Positions 16,572 to 24,021 of a DNA stretch of 64,000 nucleotides are shown piece by piece. The first letter of the stretch is position 1; every line of letters starts with the position of its first letter. The stretch comes from Geothrix fuzhouensis. GTDB lineage: Bacteria; Acidobacteriota; Holophagae; Holophagales; Holophagaceae. Location of the stretch: the NCBI RefSeq assembly GCF_024609325.1, contig NZ_JANHMQ010000001.1, positions 930,001 to 994,000 of the forward strand. The letters run 5' to 3'. The notes under the pieces were generated by a model. That model did no database searches. It saw nothing but the letters and a program-made list of their open reading frames with translations, and was not told the DNA's origin. Made by a program: the position numbers and the translations under genes.

Positions 16572-17381
16572 TCATGGGCGGGCCGGTCCGCGCCCGGACG
16601 CCGGGGGCCAGACCGCCTCCAGGCTCAGGGTCATCTGGTAACCGAGGTAGACATGGCTCTCCCGGTCGCCCGACAGGTTCCGGCCCGCGCTGACCAGAAT
16701 GTGGTCCCGCTCCGACAGGTTGAGGATGGCCCCGACGTTGAACCCGCTCGAGGCCACCCCATCCAGCGTGGCCGCCGAGCGCCGAAACAGCTCCCCACCC
16801 AGGGTGACTCGCGCCGACAGATCCCGCTGGAGGAGCCAGCCGAGGTAGTGCCAGTTGCGCTGGCCTTCTCCCGGATTCCGCCACCAGCCATAGCCGCCGT
16901 AGCTGGTCCAGGGCCCCCAGCTCTTCTGGAGCCACAGCGGCAGATACACCTGGGTGTGCCCCGCGCCGAGGCCCCGCTCCGCCGAGCCCGTCGGAACCTC
17001 CACCAGCGGGAAGATGCCCACCTGGGGCAGAACTTCAGTTTCGTGCAGGAGCCGGACCTTGAGTCCGACCTCGGTATCGCCATAGCCCCGGGTCACGGGT
17101 TCGCCCGCGGGCTTGGCGTAGGCGAGGGGCGCCACGAGGTGAAACTGCGTGTCCGGCAGGATGCCCGCGTTGAACTCCACCAGGGGCAGGCTGCCCGACG
17201 CGCCACCGGGCGTCCGAGCCCCCATCCAGCTCAGGTAGAGCTCCATGTGGTGGAGTTCCACCGGCTCCGGGTCATCCGTGAAGAAAGGCGGACCCGCCTC
17301 CAGGCAGGTCCCCAGGAGCCCAGCCACCACCAGCGTTCGCCACCGTCCGGCCAGCGTAAGGAGGGTCCCGCCACGCCCCAT
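16572..17381 (-). CDS. outer-membrane beta-barrel protein of unknown function (putative transporter)
   Basis: A 269-residue protein with an N-terminal export signal (TLVVAGLLGTCLEA) followed by GPPFFTDDPEPVELHHMELY, a start typical of uncharacterised outer-membrane proteins. The rest alternates polar and aromatic residues in about ten short amphipathic strands (for example HTQVYLPLWLQKSWGPWTSY, YHLGW-type strands, SRVTLGGELF) and ends near a strand YLGYQMTLSLEAVW, as expected for a barrel. I chose the ATG at 17381 because a GGGAGG ribosome-binding site precedes it. It stands directly before mlaE on the same strand, so a role as outer-membrane partner of the lipid transporter is an attractive but unproven idea. 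Confidence 0.7.
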   Translation of the reverse strand: MGRGGTLLTLAGRWRTLVVAGLLGTCLEAGPPFFTDDPEPVELHHMELYLSWMGARTPGGASGSLPLVEFNAGILPDTQFHLVAPLAYAKPAGEPVTRGYGDTEVGLKVRLLHETEVLPQVGIFPLVEVPTGSAERGLGAGHTQVYLPLWLQKSWGPWTSYGGYGWWRNPGEGQRNWHYLGWLLQRDLSARVTLGGELFRRSAATLDGVASSGFNVGAILNLSERDHILVSAGRNLSGDRESHVYLGYQMTLSLEAVWPPASGRGPARP

Positions 17382-17391
17382 GCTGCCTCCC

Positions 17392-18021
17392 CTACGGGTT
17401 CGCCACGAATCCGTCCGCATAGTCGATGACTGTCACCACCCGGTAATCCCGGTGCGGCGCGGAGCCGGCGCCTGCTTGATGCAGTTCCGGGTTGAAGAGG
17501 TTGTGCCGGTGGCCACGGCTGGCCACGCCGTCATCGATCAGCAACTGCAGCACCACCTCGCGGGCGCCCTCCTCGCCCGTGCTTATGTTCTCCGCCACCA
17601 GCCCCTGCCACCGGCCCAGCCGGTTCAAGCGCTCCGAAAGGCGGGCGCCATCCGAGCCCACATGTTCGAGCGAGCCGCGGGGGCCGATGTCTTGGGCGTG
17701 CAGTCGGGCCGCTCGGGCCAGCCCTTCGTTGAAGCGCAGGGGCCCCATCGGTCGGGCGGACTCCAGGAAGGCGATGGCTTCATCCAGCGCCGCCACCCCT
17801 TCCTCTGTGCGTAATGGCACTCGACCAGGCCGTTTCCAGAGCTTGCCCTCGAAATAGGGCCGCAGCTCCCGTAGATGCTTCGCATAGGCCTTCGGCCGCA
17901 CGCGGACATCGCTCATCTCCTGGACCACCGCCCGCTCGAAGGCTGTGGCCCGCCCCGGCACTCCCGGGATCGCCTGGGCCGGAAGCAGCAGCGTGACAAG
18001 AGCTAGCGCGACGATCCTCAT
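17392..18021 (-). CDS. secreted CAP-domain (SCP/PR-1-like) protein
   Basis: A 209-residue exported protein with signal peptide MRIVALALVTLLLPAQA. The CAP fold shows as the N-terminal helix ERAVVQEMSDVRVRPKAYAKHL, then GLARAARLHAQDIGPRGSLEHVGSDG (His of the CAP site), LVAENISTGEEGAREVVLQLLIDDGVASRGHRHNLFNP (Glu and second His, the CAP1-like motif), and a final strand YRVVTVIDYADGF. Bacterial CAP proteins are secreted, often metal-binding, and mostly of unknown activity. The ATG at 18021 has GAGG five bases upstream; a GTG two codons earlier is possible. It lies between DUF4395 and the barrel gene on the same strand, ending 10 bp before the barrel gene. Confidence 0.88.
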   Translation of the reverse strand: MRIVALALVTLLLPAQAIPGVPGRATAFERAVVQEMSDVRVRPKAYAKHLRELRPYFEGKLWKRPGRVPLRTEEGVAALDEAIAFLESARPMGPLRFNEGLARAARLHAQDIGPRGSLEHVGSDGARLSERLNRLGRWQGLVAENISTGEEGAREVVLQLLIDDGVASRGHRHNLFNPELHQAGAGSAPHRDYRVVTVIDYADGFVANP

Positions 18022-18073
18022 GGCCACCTCAGGCAGATCCCCAAGGATAGGCGAACCGGGCCGCCCGTCTCCC

Positions 18074-18589
18074 TCAGATGGCTGGTTCGTCGATCCCGAC
18101 GGGGAGCGGCCGAACCGCCCTGCCCCGAATCCAAGGCAGCCAGGGGTGGACCTGGCAGGCTAGGCAGAACCCGAAGAAGGCCTCGAGCCCCGCGCAGAAG
18201 CCCAGGACGATGGCCAAGCCCACGCCCAGGGTCCGGAGGCCGGCCAGCAAGACCAGCCCGATGGCCAGGGAGAACAGGAAACCCACCGAGGCCGCAAAGC
18301 GTTTGGGACCGGCGTTGATCGTTCGCGCGGACAGACCCGACAGGCGGCGGAGGGCCCCCGCCGTGCGCGCCACCGGGCTGAAAGCCGGGCGACCTGAGGC
18401 ACGGAGGGCGAAATCGCCAGCCAGTGCCAGGACACCCCAGCCCCATCCACGCCAGACCACGAGCGCCAGAAAGCCCAGCGACAAGAAGGCGGCGATCCGC
18501 CCGGCGGTTTCGTCCACGAGATCGGCAGCGATGGGACAGCTGGGACCCGGGCGGGTCTCCTGTGGAATCAACTTTGTGCGCTTCGCCAT
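18074..18589 (-). CDS. DUF4395 family membrane protein
   Basis: A 171-residue membrane protein starting MAKRTKLIPQETRPGPSCPI. About four hydrophobic segments are present (IAAFLSLGFLALVVW, GVLALAGDFALRA, FLFSLAIGLVLLAG, VGLAIVLGFCAGLEAFFGFCLAC). The DUF4395 hallmark FGFCLACQVHPWL, a CxxC at a membrane boundary, is intact, as is the N-terminal Cys region. DUF4395 proteins are frequently encoded near thioredoxins, rhodaneses and other sulfur genes, but no activity is established. Its ATG lies one base after the cysK stop codon, so it is almost certainly co-translated with cysteine synthase. That suggests a role in sulfur or thiol handling, which is inference. Confidence 0.82.
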   Translation of the reverse strand: MAKRTKLIPQETRPGPSCPIAADLVDETAGRIAAFLSLGFLALVVWRGWGWGVLALAGDFALRASGRPAFSPVARTAGALRRLSGLSARTINAGPKRFAASVGFLFSLAIGLVLLAGLRTLGVGLAIVLGFCAGLEAFFGFCLACQVHPWLPWIRGRAVRPLPVGIDEPAI

Positions 18590-18590
18590 C

Positions 18591-19556
18591 CTAGATCGCC
18601 GGTCCATCGATCTCGGCGAAGAGCGGATGCGTGAGGTAGCGCTCGCCGGTATCGCAGAGCACGGCCACCACGGTCTTGCCTTCGCCCAGCTCCTTGGCCA
18701 CTTCCAATGCCGCGAATACGATGGCGCCGGTGCTGATGCCCGTGAGCAGGCCTTCTTCGCGCGCCAGACGGCGGGCAATGGCGATAGCGTCGTCGTAGCC
18801 CACCGGGCGGACGCGCTGGTAGGCCTTCTTGTTAAGGATGCCCGGCACGAAGTTCGGCCCCAGGCCCTGAAGCTTGTGCGGACCGGCCTTCCCCTCGCTC
18901 AGCAGAGGCGAGGTCTCGGGTTCCACAGCCACCACCAGGGTTCCGGGCTTCTTCTCGGCCAGCACCTCGCCCACGCCCGTCACGGTGCCGCCCGTGCCTA
19001 CGCCCGCCACGAAGGCGTCCAGCTCAGGCACTTGCTCGAGGATCTCCAGGGCCGTGGTGCGGCGGTGGACGGCGGGGTTGGCCGGATTGTCGAACTGCCG
19101 CACCAGGAAGAAGGTGGGGTCGCCATCCGCCAGTTCCTGGGCCTTGTCCACGGCGACCTTCATGCCGCCCGAACCCGGTGTCAGCACCAGCTGCGCGCCG
19201 TAGGCCTTCAGCAGGGAGCGCCGCTCCTGCGTCATGGTGTCAGGCATGACCAGCGTGATCTTGTAGCCCTTGGCCGCCGCCACGAAGGCCAGGCCGATGC
19301 CCGTGTTGCCGCTGGTGGCCTCCAACAAGGTCATGCCGGGCTTCAACACGCCACGGGCCTCGGCGTCCTGGATCATGCTCAGGGCGATACGATCCTTCAC
19401 GCTGCCGCCGGGATTGGCACTCTCCAGCTTCACGTAGACCTTGGCCGAGCCCTTGGGCACCAGGCGGTTCAAGCGCACCACCGGGGTGTAGCCCACCAGC
19501 TCGTAGGCGTGCTCGACGCGGTTGGGACGTTCGGTGGGACGGGTCGGCTGGCTCAT
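18591..19556 (-). CDS. cysK: cysteine synthase (O-acetylserine sulfhydrylase)
   Basis: A 321-residue PLP enzyme that makes cysteine from O-acetylserine and sulfide. It starts MSQPTRPTERPNRVEHAYEL with a GGAG ribosome-binding site. KLESANPGGSVKDRIALSMI contains the PLP Lys, LLEATSGNTGIGLAFVAAAKGY the substrate loop, GTGGTVTGVGEVLAEKKP the phosphate-binding glycines, and GISTGAIVFAALEVAKELG the C-terminal Ser near the pyridine nitrogen. Length and motifs are standard. It is divergent from an Rrf2-type regulator, with overlapping promoters between them, and followed at once by a DUF4395 gene. Cysteine-responsive control by the neighbouring regulator is likely by analogy with CymR and IscR relatives. 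Confidence 0.96.
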   Translation of the reverse strand: MSQPTRPTERPNRVEHAYELVGYTPVVRLNRLVPKGSAKVYVKLESANPGGSVKDRIALSMIQDAEARGVLKPGMTLLEATSGNTGIGLAFVAAAKGYKITLVMPDTMTQERRSLLKAYGAQLVLTPGSGGMKVAVDKAQELADGDPTFFLVRQFDNPANPAVHRRTTALEILEQVPELDAFVAGVGTGGTVTGVGEVLAEKKPGTLVVAVEPETSPLLSEGKAGPHKLQGLGPNFVPGILNKKAYQRVRPVGYDDAIAIARRLAREEGLLTGISTGAIVFAALEVAKELGEGKTVVAVLCDTGERYLTHPLFAEIDGPAI

Positions 19557-19598
19557 AGGGAGAGCTCCTTCATCCTTCGGGCACGGCCCGGATCCTAG

Positions 19599-19626
19599 AG
19601 TATGGAAAGGAATGATTAATTGTCAA
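19599..19626 (-). promoter_or_regulatory. cysK promoter
   Basis: On the minus strand, a perfect TTGACA (complement of 19621-19626) is followed after 16 bases by CATACT (complement of 19599-19604), which matches 4 of 6 positions. Its -35 box overlaps the -35 box of the opposite promoter for the Rrf2 gene almost completely. One bound regulator here could block both genes. Confidence 0.6.
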
Positions 19627-19648
19627 GTTTGTTAATTTGTTTTATTAT
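19620..19648 (+). promoter_or_regulatory. promoter of the Rrf2-type regulator
   Basis: TTGTCA (19620-19625) and TATTAT (19643-19648) are spaced by exactly 17 bases, and each box matches consensus at 5 of 6 positions. The 60-bp region is very AT-rich for this genome and contains two TTAATT repeats 16 bases apart that flank the shared -35 box, a plausible operator. Autoregulation by the Rrf2 protein is inferred. Confidence 0.65.
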
Positions 19649-19678
19649 GTATTACGTTAAGCTGAGTCGGGAGGCGCC

Positions 19679-20110
19679 ATGTTGAAGGGTTCAGCCAAGG
19701 GACGTTACGGGTTGCTGCTCATGGTGGAACTGGCCCTCCAGTCTGGCCGCGGCCCGGTCCTGGTGGCGGATATCGCCGAACGCCAAGCCCTTCCCGTCAA
19801 GTTCCTCCGCGTGCTGCTCGGCAGCCTCAAGACCGCGGGTCTGGTGAAGGTGCAGCGCGGCCCCAATGGCGGCTGCGAGCTGACGCGGCACCCCAGCCAC
19901 ATCACGGCCTTGGACGTGCTGGAGGCCCTCGAAGGCCGCTTCATCGCCGGCAGCCTACCTGCCGACGCGACCTATGGCGCCCGTGCCATCCGCGAACTCT
20001 GGTCCCGCAGCACGGAAGCCGCCCGTACCGTCCTCCGCGGCACCACCCTCGCCGACCTGGCCGACCGGCACCAGGCCTTGGAAGTGGATAGCCAGGGCTA
20101 CTCGATCTGA
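19679..20110 (+). CDS. Rrf2 family transcriptional regulator
   Basis: A 143-residue DNA-binding protein starting MLKGSAKGRYGLLLMVELAL with GGGAGG upstream. The winged helix-turn-helix is seen in VLVADIAERQALPVKFLRVLLGSLKTAGLVKVQRGPNGGCELTRHP, the diagnostic Rrf2 pattern in which ALPVKFLRVLLGSLK is the recognition helix. The three-Cys Fe-S cluster loop of IscR/NsrR types is absent; the only Cys is in the wing. It therefore resembles CymR-like, cluster-free members that sense cysteine metabolism through the CysK protein. The divergent arrangement with cysK supports this, but direct evidence is lacking. The C-terminal dimerisation helix ends at LADLADRHQALEV. Confidence 0.9.
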   Translation: MLKGSAKGRYGLLLMVELALQSGRGPVLVADIAERQALPVKFLRVLLGSLKTAGLVKVQRGPNGGCELTRHPSHITALDVLEALEGRFIAGSLPADATYGARAIRELWSRSTEAARTVLRGTTLADLADRHQALEVDSQGYSI

Positions 20111-20129
20111 GGGCTGCTCAACCCAGACC

Positions 20130-21611
20130 CTAGCCTGGCGAAGGCCGCATCGCCAGGGCCCTCTGGAGAGCTTCCTGGAACTCCGCGAGCCGATAAGGCT
20201 TCTTGAGGAGCCCGGCCAGCCCCTCGACGAACAGGTCCGTGTTGGAAACGTTGTAGCCGCTGCTGAGCACCACCGGGACACTGCGGTCGATTTTCCGCAT
20301 TTCCCGGAAGGCTTGCTGCCCATCCATGCCCGGCATGATGAGGTCCATGAGCACCATGGCCAGCTCCCCATGGTGCAGGCGAAAGAGTTCCACAGCCTCC
20401 AGGCCATCTCTGGCTTCAAGGACCGAGAACCCGAAGTGCTCCGCCATGCTCCGGGCCACGGTGCTCACAGTCAGTTCATCATCAACCACCAGGATCTGGC
20501 CCTCCCCCCGCCAAACCGGCGGCAGGGACTCCGCGGGCGGAGTCCCTGCGGAGCCCGCCAGGGCGGGCATGAAGATCTTGAAGGATGAGCCACCGTCGGG
20601 CTCGCTTCCCACCCAAAGCCCACCCCCATGGCTGCGGATGATTCCCATCACGGCGGCCAGGCCCAACCCGCGGCCCGTGAATTTCGTCGTGAAGAAAGGT
20701 TCGAAGGCCCGCTTCACCAGCTCGGGCGTCATCCCCTCGCCCGTATCCGCCACCTCCAAGCTGGCATAGCGGCCCGGCGTCAAAGGCAGTACCCAGTGGC
20801 CCGTCCCGAGGGCTGCCTCGTCCACCGTTTCTTCCCGAGTCCGGATGGTGATCCGGCCCACCACGCCTGCCGGGCATGCTTCGGCAGCATTGGTGATCAG
20901 GTTCATCAGGACCTGGAAGATCTGGGTGGCATCGCCGTGCACCAGCGGGAGCCCCTCTGCCAGGTCGCTGTGGAGGGCCACGTTCCGCGGCAGGGAGGCA
21001 GTGAAGACCTGGATCGCCTCCATGGCGACAATGCCGAAGTCGACCTCGGCCATCACGGGTTTTCCGGTCCCCGCGTAGGCGAGCAGTTGGCGAGTGAGGC
21101 TGGCCGCCCGCATGGCCGCCTTTTCGATGGCCTCGAAGTAGGGTGTTACGTCGCGACCCTCCTCCGCGGACATGGTGCCCAGGTTCGCATTGCCCAGAAT
21201 GGCGGTGAGGAGGTTGTTGAAGTCGTGGGCCACACCACCAGCCAGCACGCCGAGGGTCTCCAACTTCTGGGCCTCAAGGAGCTGGGCTTCGAGATTCGCA
21301 GTGTAGGAAATATGGGCTGCGGCTTCCGCGGCGACCTGGGCCATGGTTTGGGCATTGACCGTCGCGACGACGAGGTTCTCATTCGCCTCCCGCAGTTGAT
21401 CAGCGGCCCGCTCCGCTGCCTCCGCCATGGTCTGGGCAGTGACGCTCGCGAGGACAAGGCGCTCATTCGCCTCTCGCAACTGCTCGTCACTGACCGCACC
21501 AGGCTCGGCGATGGAATCCGCCGCAAGTGGGGCCGGGCCTGGCATATGTTCATCCACCCCAGGCGGAGTTTCAGCCAGGCCTGGCTGGCGGGCGCGGGCA
21601 CCGTTGCTCAT
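20130..21611 (-). CDS. cytosolic hybrid histidine kinase with C-terminal receiver
   Basis: A 493-residue soluble kinase. Residues about 44-99 contain two near-identical 28-residue signalling-helix repeats (QLREANERLVLASVTAQTMA and QLREANENLVVATVNAQTMA), a tandem coiled coil. The HisKA box has His129 in VLAGGVAHDFNNLL. The ATPase has N and G boxes (NLITNAAEACP, DTGEGMTPE, GRGLGLAAVMG), and the receiver (ILVVDDELT, LIMPGMDG, LLKKPYR) ends the protein. No sensor domain or membrane segment is present, so input must come from a partner protein. Its ATG overlaps the stop of the KaiC-like gene by 4 bases, making the KaiC ATPase the obvious candidate partner. Its phosphorylation target is not in the window. 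Confidence 0.93.
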   Translation of the reverse strand: MSNGARARQPGLAETPPGVDEHMPGPAPLAADSIAEPGAVSDEQLREANERLVLASVTAQTMAEAAERAADQLREANENLVVATVNAQTMAQVAAEAAAHISYTANLEAQLLEAQKLETLGVLAGGVAHDFNNLLTAILGNANLGTMSAEEGRDVTPYFEAIEKAAMRAASLTRQLLAYAGTGKPVMAEVDFGIVAMEAIQVFTASLPRNVALHSDLAEGLPLVHGDATQIFQVLMNLITNAAEACPAGVVGRITIRTREETVDEAALGTGHWVLPLTPGRYASLEVADTGEGMTPELVKRAFEPFFTTKFTGRGLGLAAVMGIIRSHGGGLWVGSEPDGGSSFKIFMPALAGSAGTPPAESLPPVWRGEGQILVVDDELTVSTVARSMAEHFGFSVLEARDGLEAVELFRLHHGELAMVLMDLIMPGMDGQQAFREMRKIDRSVPVVLSSGYNVSNTDLFVEGLAGLLKKPYRLAEFQEALQRALAMRPSPG

Positions 21612-23095
21612 CGTGATTTGCCTACGTGTGGACGGGCGAGTGTCGGGGTTGGCTGGCCGCCGAGGAGCCGTTCGTACTCGACCACCGGATCACCGATCAC
21701 AAGGCCTTCATCTGTGATCTCGTACTGGCGCAGCTGATCGCTGTGCTGGCTCCCGCGCACCTTGACGACAGCCATGACGCGCTTCAGACGGCTGTTCATC
21801 TCGATGTAGCGCTGGACGATGATCGCGTCGGTGAGGAACGCCGATCCATAGGAGCTGAACCGCAGGTCCGTATACCGGTCTTCGAGCTCCGAAGTCATCA
21901 GCACTGTCACACCAAGGCCGGACAGGACGGTGATCATGCGGAACAGCGATTCGCGGAAATCCTCCCGGAAAGTCGGCGCCACCGCCAATTCGAACCCGGA
22001 CAGCGAGTCGATCACCACTCGGGTCGCTTTCATTTTTTGGATGAGGACGATCAGGCGCTGGACAATCTCGTCGATGGACAGATCCATCAGGCGGGTGTTG
22101 ATCAGGCCGATCTTCCCGGCCCGGACAAGCTCGTCGATCGTGTGGGTCCACGACTGGCTCGGGGTCTGCTCGAAGGCCACGATCACGCCTGGTTCGCCCC
22201 GGCGCACGCCTTCGGCCAGGAAGGCCGTGGCGAGGACCGTTTTCCCCGACCCGGACGGCCCCGCCACCAGCAGCGAATAGCCGGCTGGCAACCCGCCGCC
22301 CAGCATGTCATCGAGGCCGGGTACGCCCATGGCCAGCCGCCGCTCGGAGTGCCGGCGATCGGGTGGGGGGCCCAAGGTTTCGCTATCACTGGGGATGCTG
22401 GCCGCTGGGAAGACTTCGATGCCATCGCCGGTGATGCGGAAGGTATGAATCCCAGGGCTGGTCTGCTGCCCACGCATCTTCAGGATCTGGATCTTGCGCA
22501 CCATCGAGTTCCGGTAAACGCTCTGATTCAGTGACAGCAGACCATCGGCCACCGAGAAGACCGGGTGGGCGTCCTCGTCGGGAGTGTATTCCCCGATCAG
22601 GAAGGTCGTCGCCTGCCATCCGCTCAGCTTGATCCCAAGTTCCTGCATGAACTGAAGCGGGCTGAGCGTCTCCTTGGCGTGGTGGCTCGCCTCCAGCATG
22701 AGCGAACGGAAGGAATCGACGAACACAAACCCTGGGGAGAAAGCTTGGACCTCCTCCATGATGCGTGCCAGGACCTGGTCGAAATGCCCCGTCACGACAT
22801 GGTCATTCAAATTGACGAACTTGATCGATCTATCGATTTTTTTAGGATCGAAGAATGAGAACTGCTGTTGATAACGAAGCATCTTCAGAGGCGGTTCCCC
22901 AAGGACAGTGAAAAACAACGCCCGGCGCTCCGGTTTCGCCAGAGTGAACATGATCTGGTGGGCCAGCGTCGTTTTGCCGGATCCTGGGCAACCGGCAATC
23001 AGATTGAAGGAGAACTCCGGGAGACCCCCACCCAAGATCGAATCCAGACCAGGGACCCCAGTGGCAAGCAGGGAGATATTCACTCTTTTCCTCAT
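21608..23095 (-). CDS. KaiC-like double-domain RecA/circadian-clock ATPase
   Basis: A 495-residue protein with two tandem KaiC domains. The first has Walker A GCPGSGKTTLAHQIM and Walker B FVFVDSFRSL; the second has GPSGSGKTVLATAFL and VVIDSLSGFE. GVPGLDSILGGGLPE and GVPGLDDMLGGGLPA are the classic openings of the two repeats. In the first domain the usual catalytic EE pair is reduced to GE (VLGEPPLKM); the second keeps FEQTP. The neighbouring-subunit Ser-Thr autophosphorylation pair of cyanobacterial KaiC is not recognisable in the region SSYGSAFLTDAIIVQRY. So this is a KaiC paralogue of the kind common outside cyanobacteria, likely coupling ATP state to the kinase encoded next. It overlaps both neighbours by 4 bases (ATGA). 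Confidence 0.93.
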   Translation of the reverse strand: MRKRVNISLLATGVPGLDSILGGGLPEFSFNLIAGCPGSGKTTLAHQIMFTLAKPERRALFFTVLGEPPLKMLRYQQQFSFFDPKKIDRSIKFVNLNDHVVTGHFDQVLARIMEEVQAFSPGFVFVDSFRSLMLEASHHAKETLSPLQFMQELGIKLSGWQATTFLIGEYTPDEDAHPVFSVADGLLSLNQSVYRNSMVRKIQILKMRGQQTSPGIHTFRITGDGIEVFPAASIPSDSETLGPPPDRRHSERRLAMGVPGLDDMLGGGLPAGYSLLVAGPSGSGKTVLATAFLAEGVRRGEPGVIVAFEQTPSQSWTHTIDELVRAGKIGLINTRLMDLSIDEIVQRLIVLIQKMKATRVVIDSLSGFELAVAPTFREDFRESLFRMITVLSGLGVTVLMTSELEDRYTDLRFSSYGSAFLTDAIIVQRYIEMNSRLKRVMAVVKVRGSQHSDQLRQYEITDEGLVIGDPVVEYERLLGGQPTPTLARPHVGKSR

Positions 23096-23640
23096 GGGTT
23101 GTTCTCCTGTTCAGCTGCAGGTGTTGGTGGCGTCCATACCGGCTCCAACAGGCGTTCAGTCAAGGACTCTCCAATCAGCGTTGCCAACAGTTCGGTAAAG
23201 ATCACCAGCCACGTAAAACTCCCTGCGGTACCGACCTCAGGGTCAAGGGTCTCGAGGCTCGCTCTGAGGTTCGTCAGAGGGTGGGCACTGTCCTCGGCCC
23301 CCCCAGCTTTTGAAAGCCAGGGGAAGGTAGCACTTGCGATCTGTAATGAGCGACCCAAGAGGGCCTCGACGCCCTTTCCACCGATGACTGGGGCAAGTCG
23401 TACCGCGATCTGGCCCCAGAGGCGGAGGGTGGCCTCCGCCACACCGTGGGAGCTCGGGGCAATGCCGGCGGACAGCGCCAAGGTCCTTCGAATCGAATCG
23501 CGCCACATGATTTCCTGGCCCTTAACCGTGGTTACCCGAGATCCCGGCAAGGGAATGGGCGGGGCGATGAAGCCGGGGTACGGATGGACGAGGTGCGAAA
23601 TTCCACCGCTGACTCTGGCCGAAGCAATTCGAGCAAACAT
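23092..23640 (-). CDS. small unknown protein heading the KaiC operon
   Basis: A protein of up to 182 residues that I cannot assign to a family. It has helices around MWRDSIRRTLALSAGIAPSS, GVAEATLRLWGQIAVRLAPV, GKGVEALLGRSLQIASATFP and FTWLVIFTELLATLIGESLT, and no signal peptide. The last hydrophobic helix is borderline for a membrane segment. The C-terminus is proline-rich (WTPPTPAAEQENNP). The stop overlaps the KaiC start by 4 bases, so it is the first gene of the operon. The start is uncertain: ATG at 23640, or more convincingly ATG at 23508 with AGGAA five bases upstream, giving 138 residues. It could be an input or KaiB-replacing component; there is no thioredoxin-like signature of KaiB. 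Confidence 0.6.
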   Translation of the reverse strand: MFARIASARVSGGISHLVHPYPGFIAPPIPLPGSRVTTVKGQEIMWRDSIRRTLALSAGIAPSSHGVAEATLRLWGQIAVRLAPVIGGKGVEALLGRSLQIASATFPWLSKAGGAEDSAHPLTNLRASLETLDPEVGTAGSFTWLVIFTELLATLIGESLTERLLEPVWTPPTPAAEQENNP

Positions 23641-24021
23641 GTGATAAATCCGCTCCCCTCATCCCCTGATCTCCTTATGCCCACAGCTGACATGGAAGTA
23701 CTCAGAGTTCCTCTTGGTTATCTAGAGCACGATCTACGCCACAAGTTATGGCCAATGGATTTAATTGTTTGCAAAATTATCATTTATCTATAAATCGGCT
23801 CATCCAATCAAAATGGATTGCATGCCCCTCCAATTTGACGCATCAACCCGACGCGCAGGACGGCCTCAGAAGGGTCGATGAACCAGAGCACCGAGGCGGG
23901 CTCGTGGAGAAAGCGGAATCGAAGGGGTGCGCCCGGCTGCTGATAACTAAGCCAGGGCGCACCCCCTTCCACCACAGTGGGGCCGCCCATCAGGCGACCT
24001 GCACCCTATGCAAGAACAGCC
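23641..24021. other. AT-rich intergenic region between the KaiC operon and the C45 hydrolase
   Basis: About 380 bases without a convincing gene. The part near 23740-23830 is unusually rich in A and T for this genome and has two AATGGATT direct repeats. It should contain the KaiC operon promoter, but I could not choose boxes with confidence. The right part holds a strong hairpin (separate entry). Short frames on both strands here match nothing I recognise. Confidence 0.5.
23921..23969 (-). terminator. long hairpin, likely terminator of the C45 hydrolase gene
   Basis: GAAGGGGTGCGCCC (23921-23934) pairs with GGGCGCACCCCCTTC (23955-23969) with one bulged base. The inner GGCT/AGCC extends the stem. 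It lies about 50 bases past the stop codon of the minus-strand hydrolase gene. On that strand the stem is followed by a pyrimidine-rich but not uniform T tract, so termination is plausible. Confidence 0.5.

Noticed and set aside
23808-23990. A 60-codon minus-strand frame in the gap before the C45 hydrolase
   Set aside because: No ribosome-binding site, no recognisable family, and it runs across the terminator-like hairpin.
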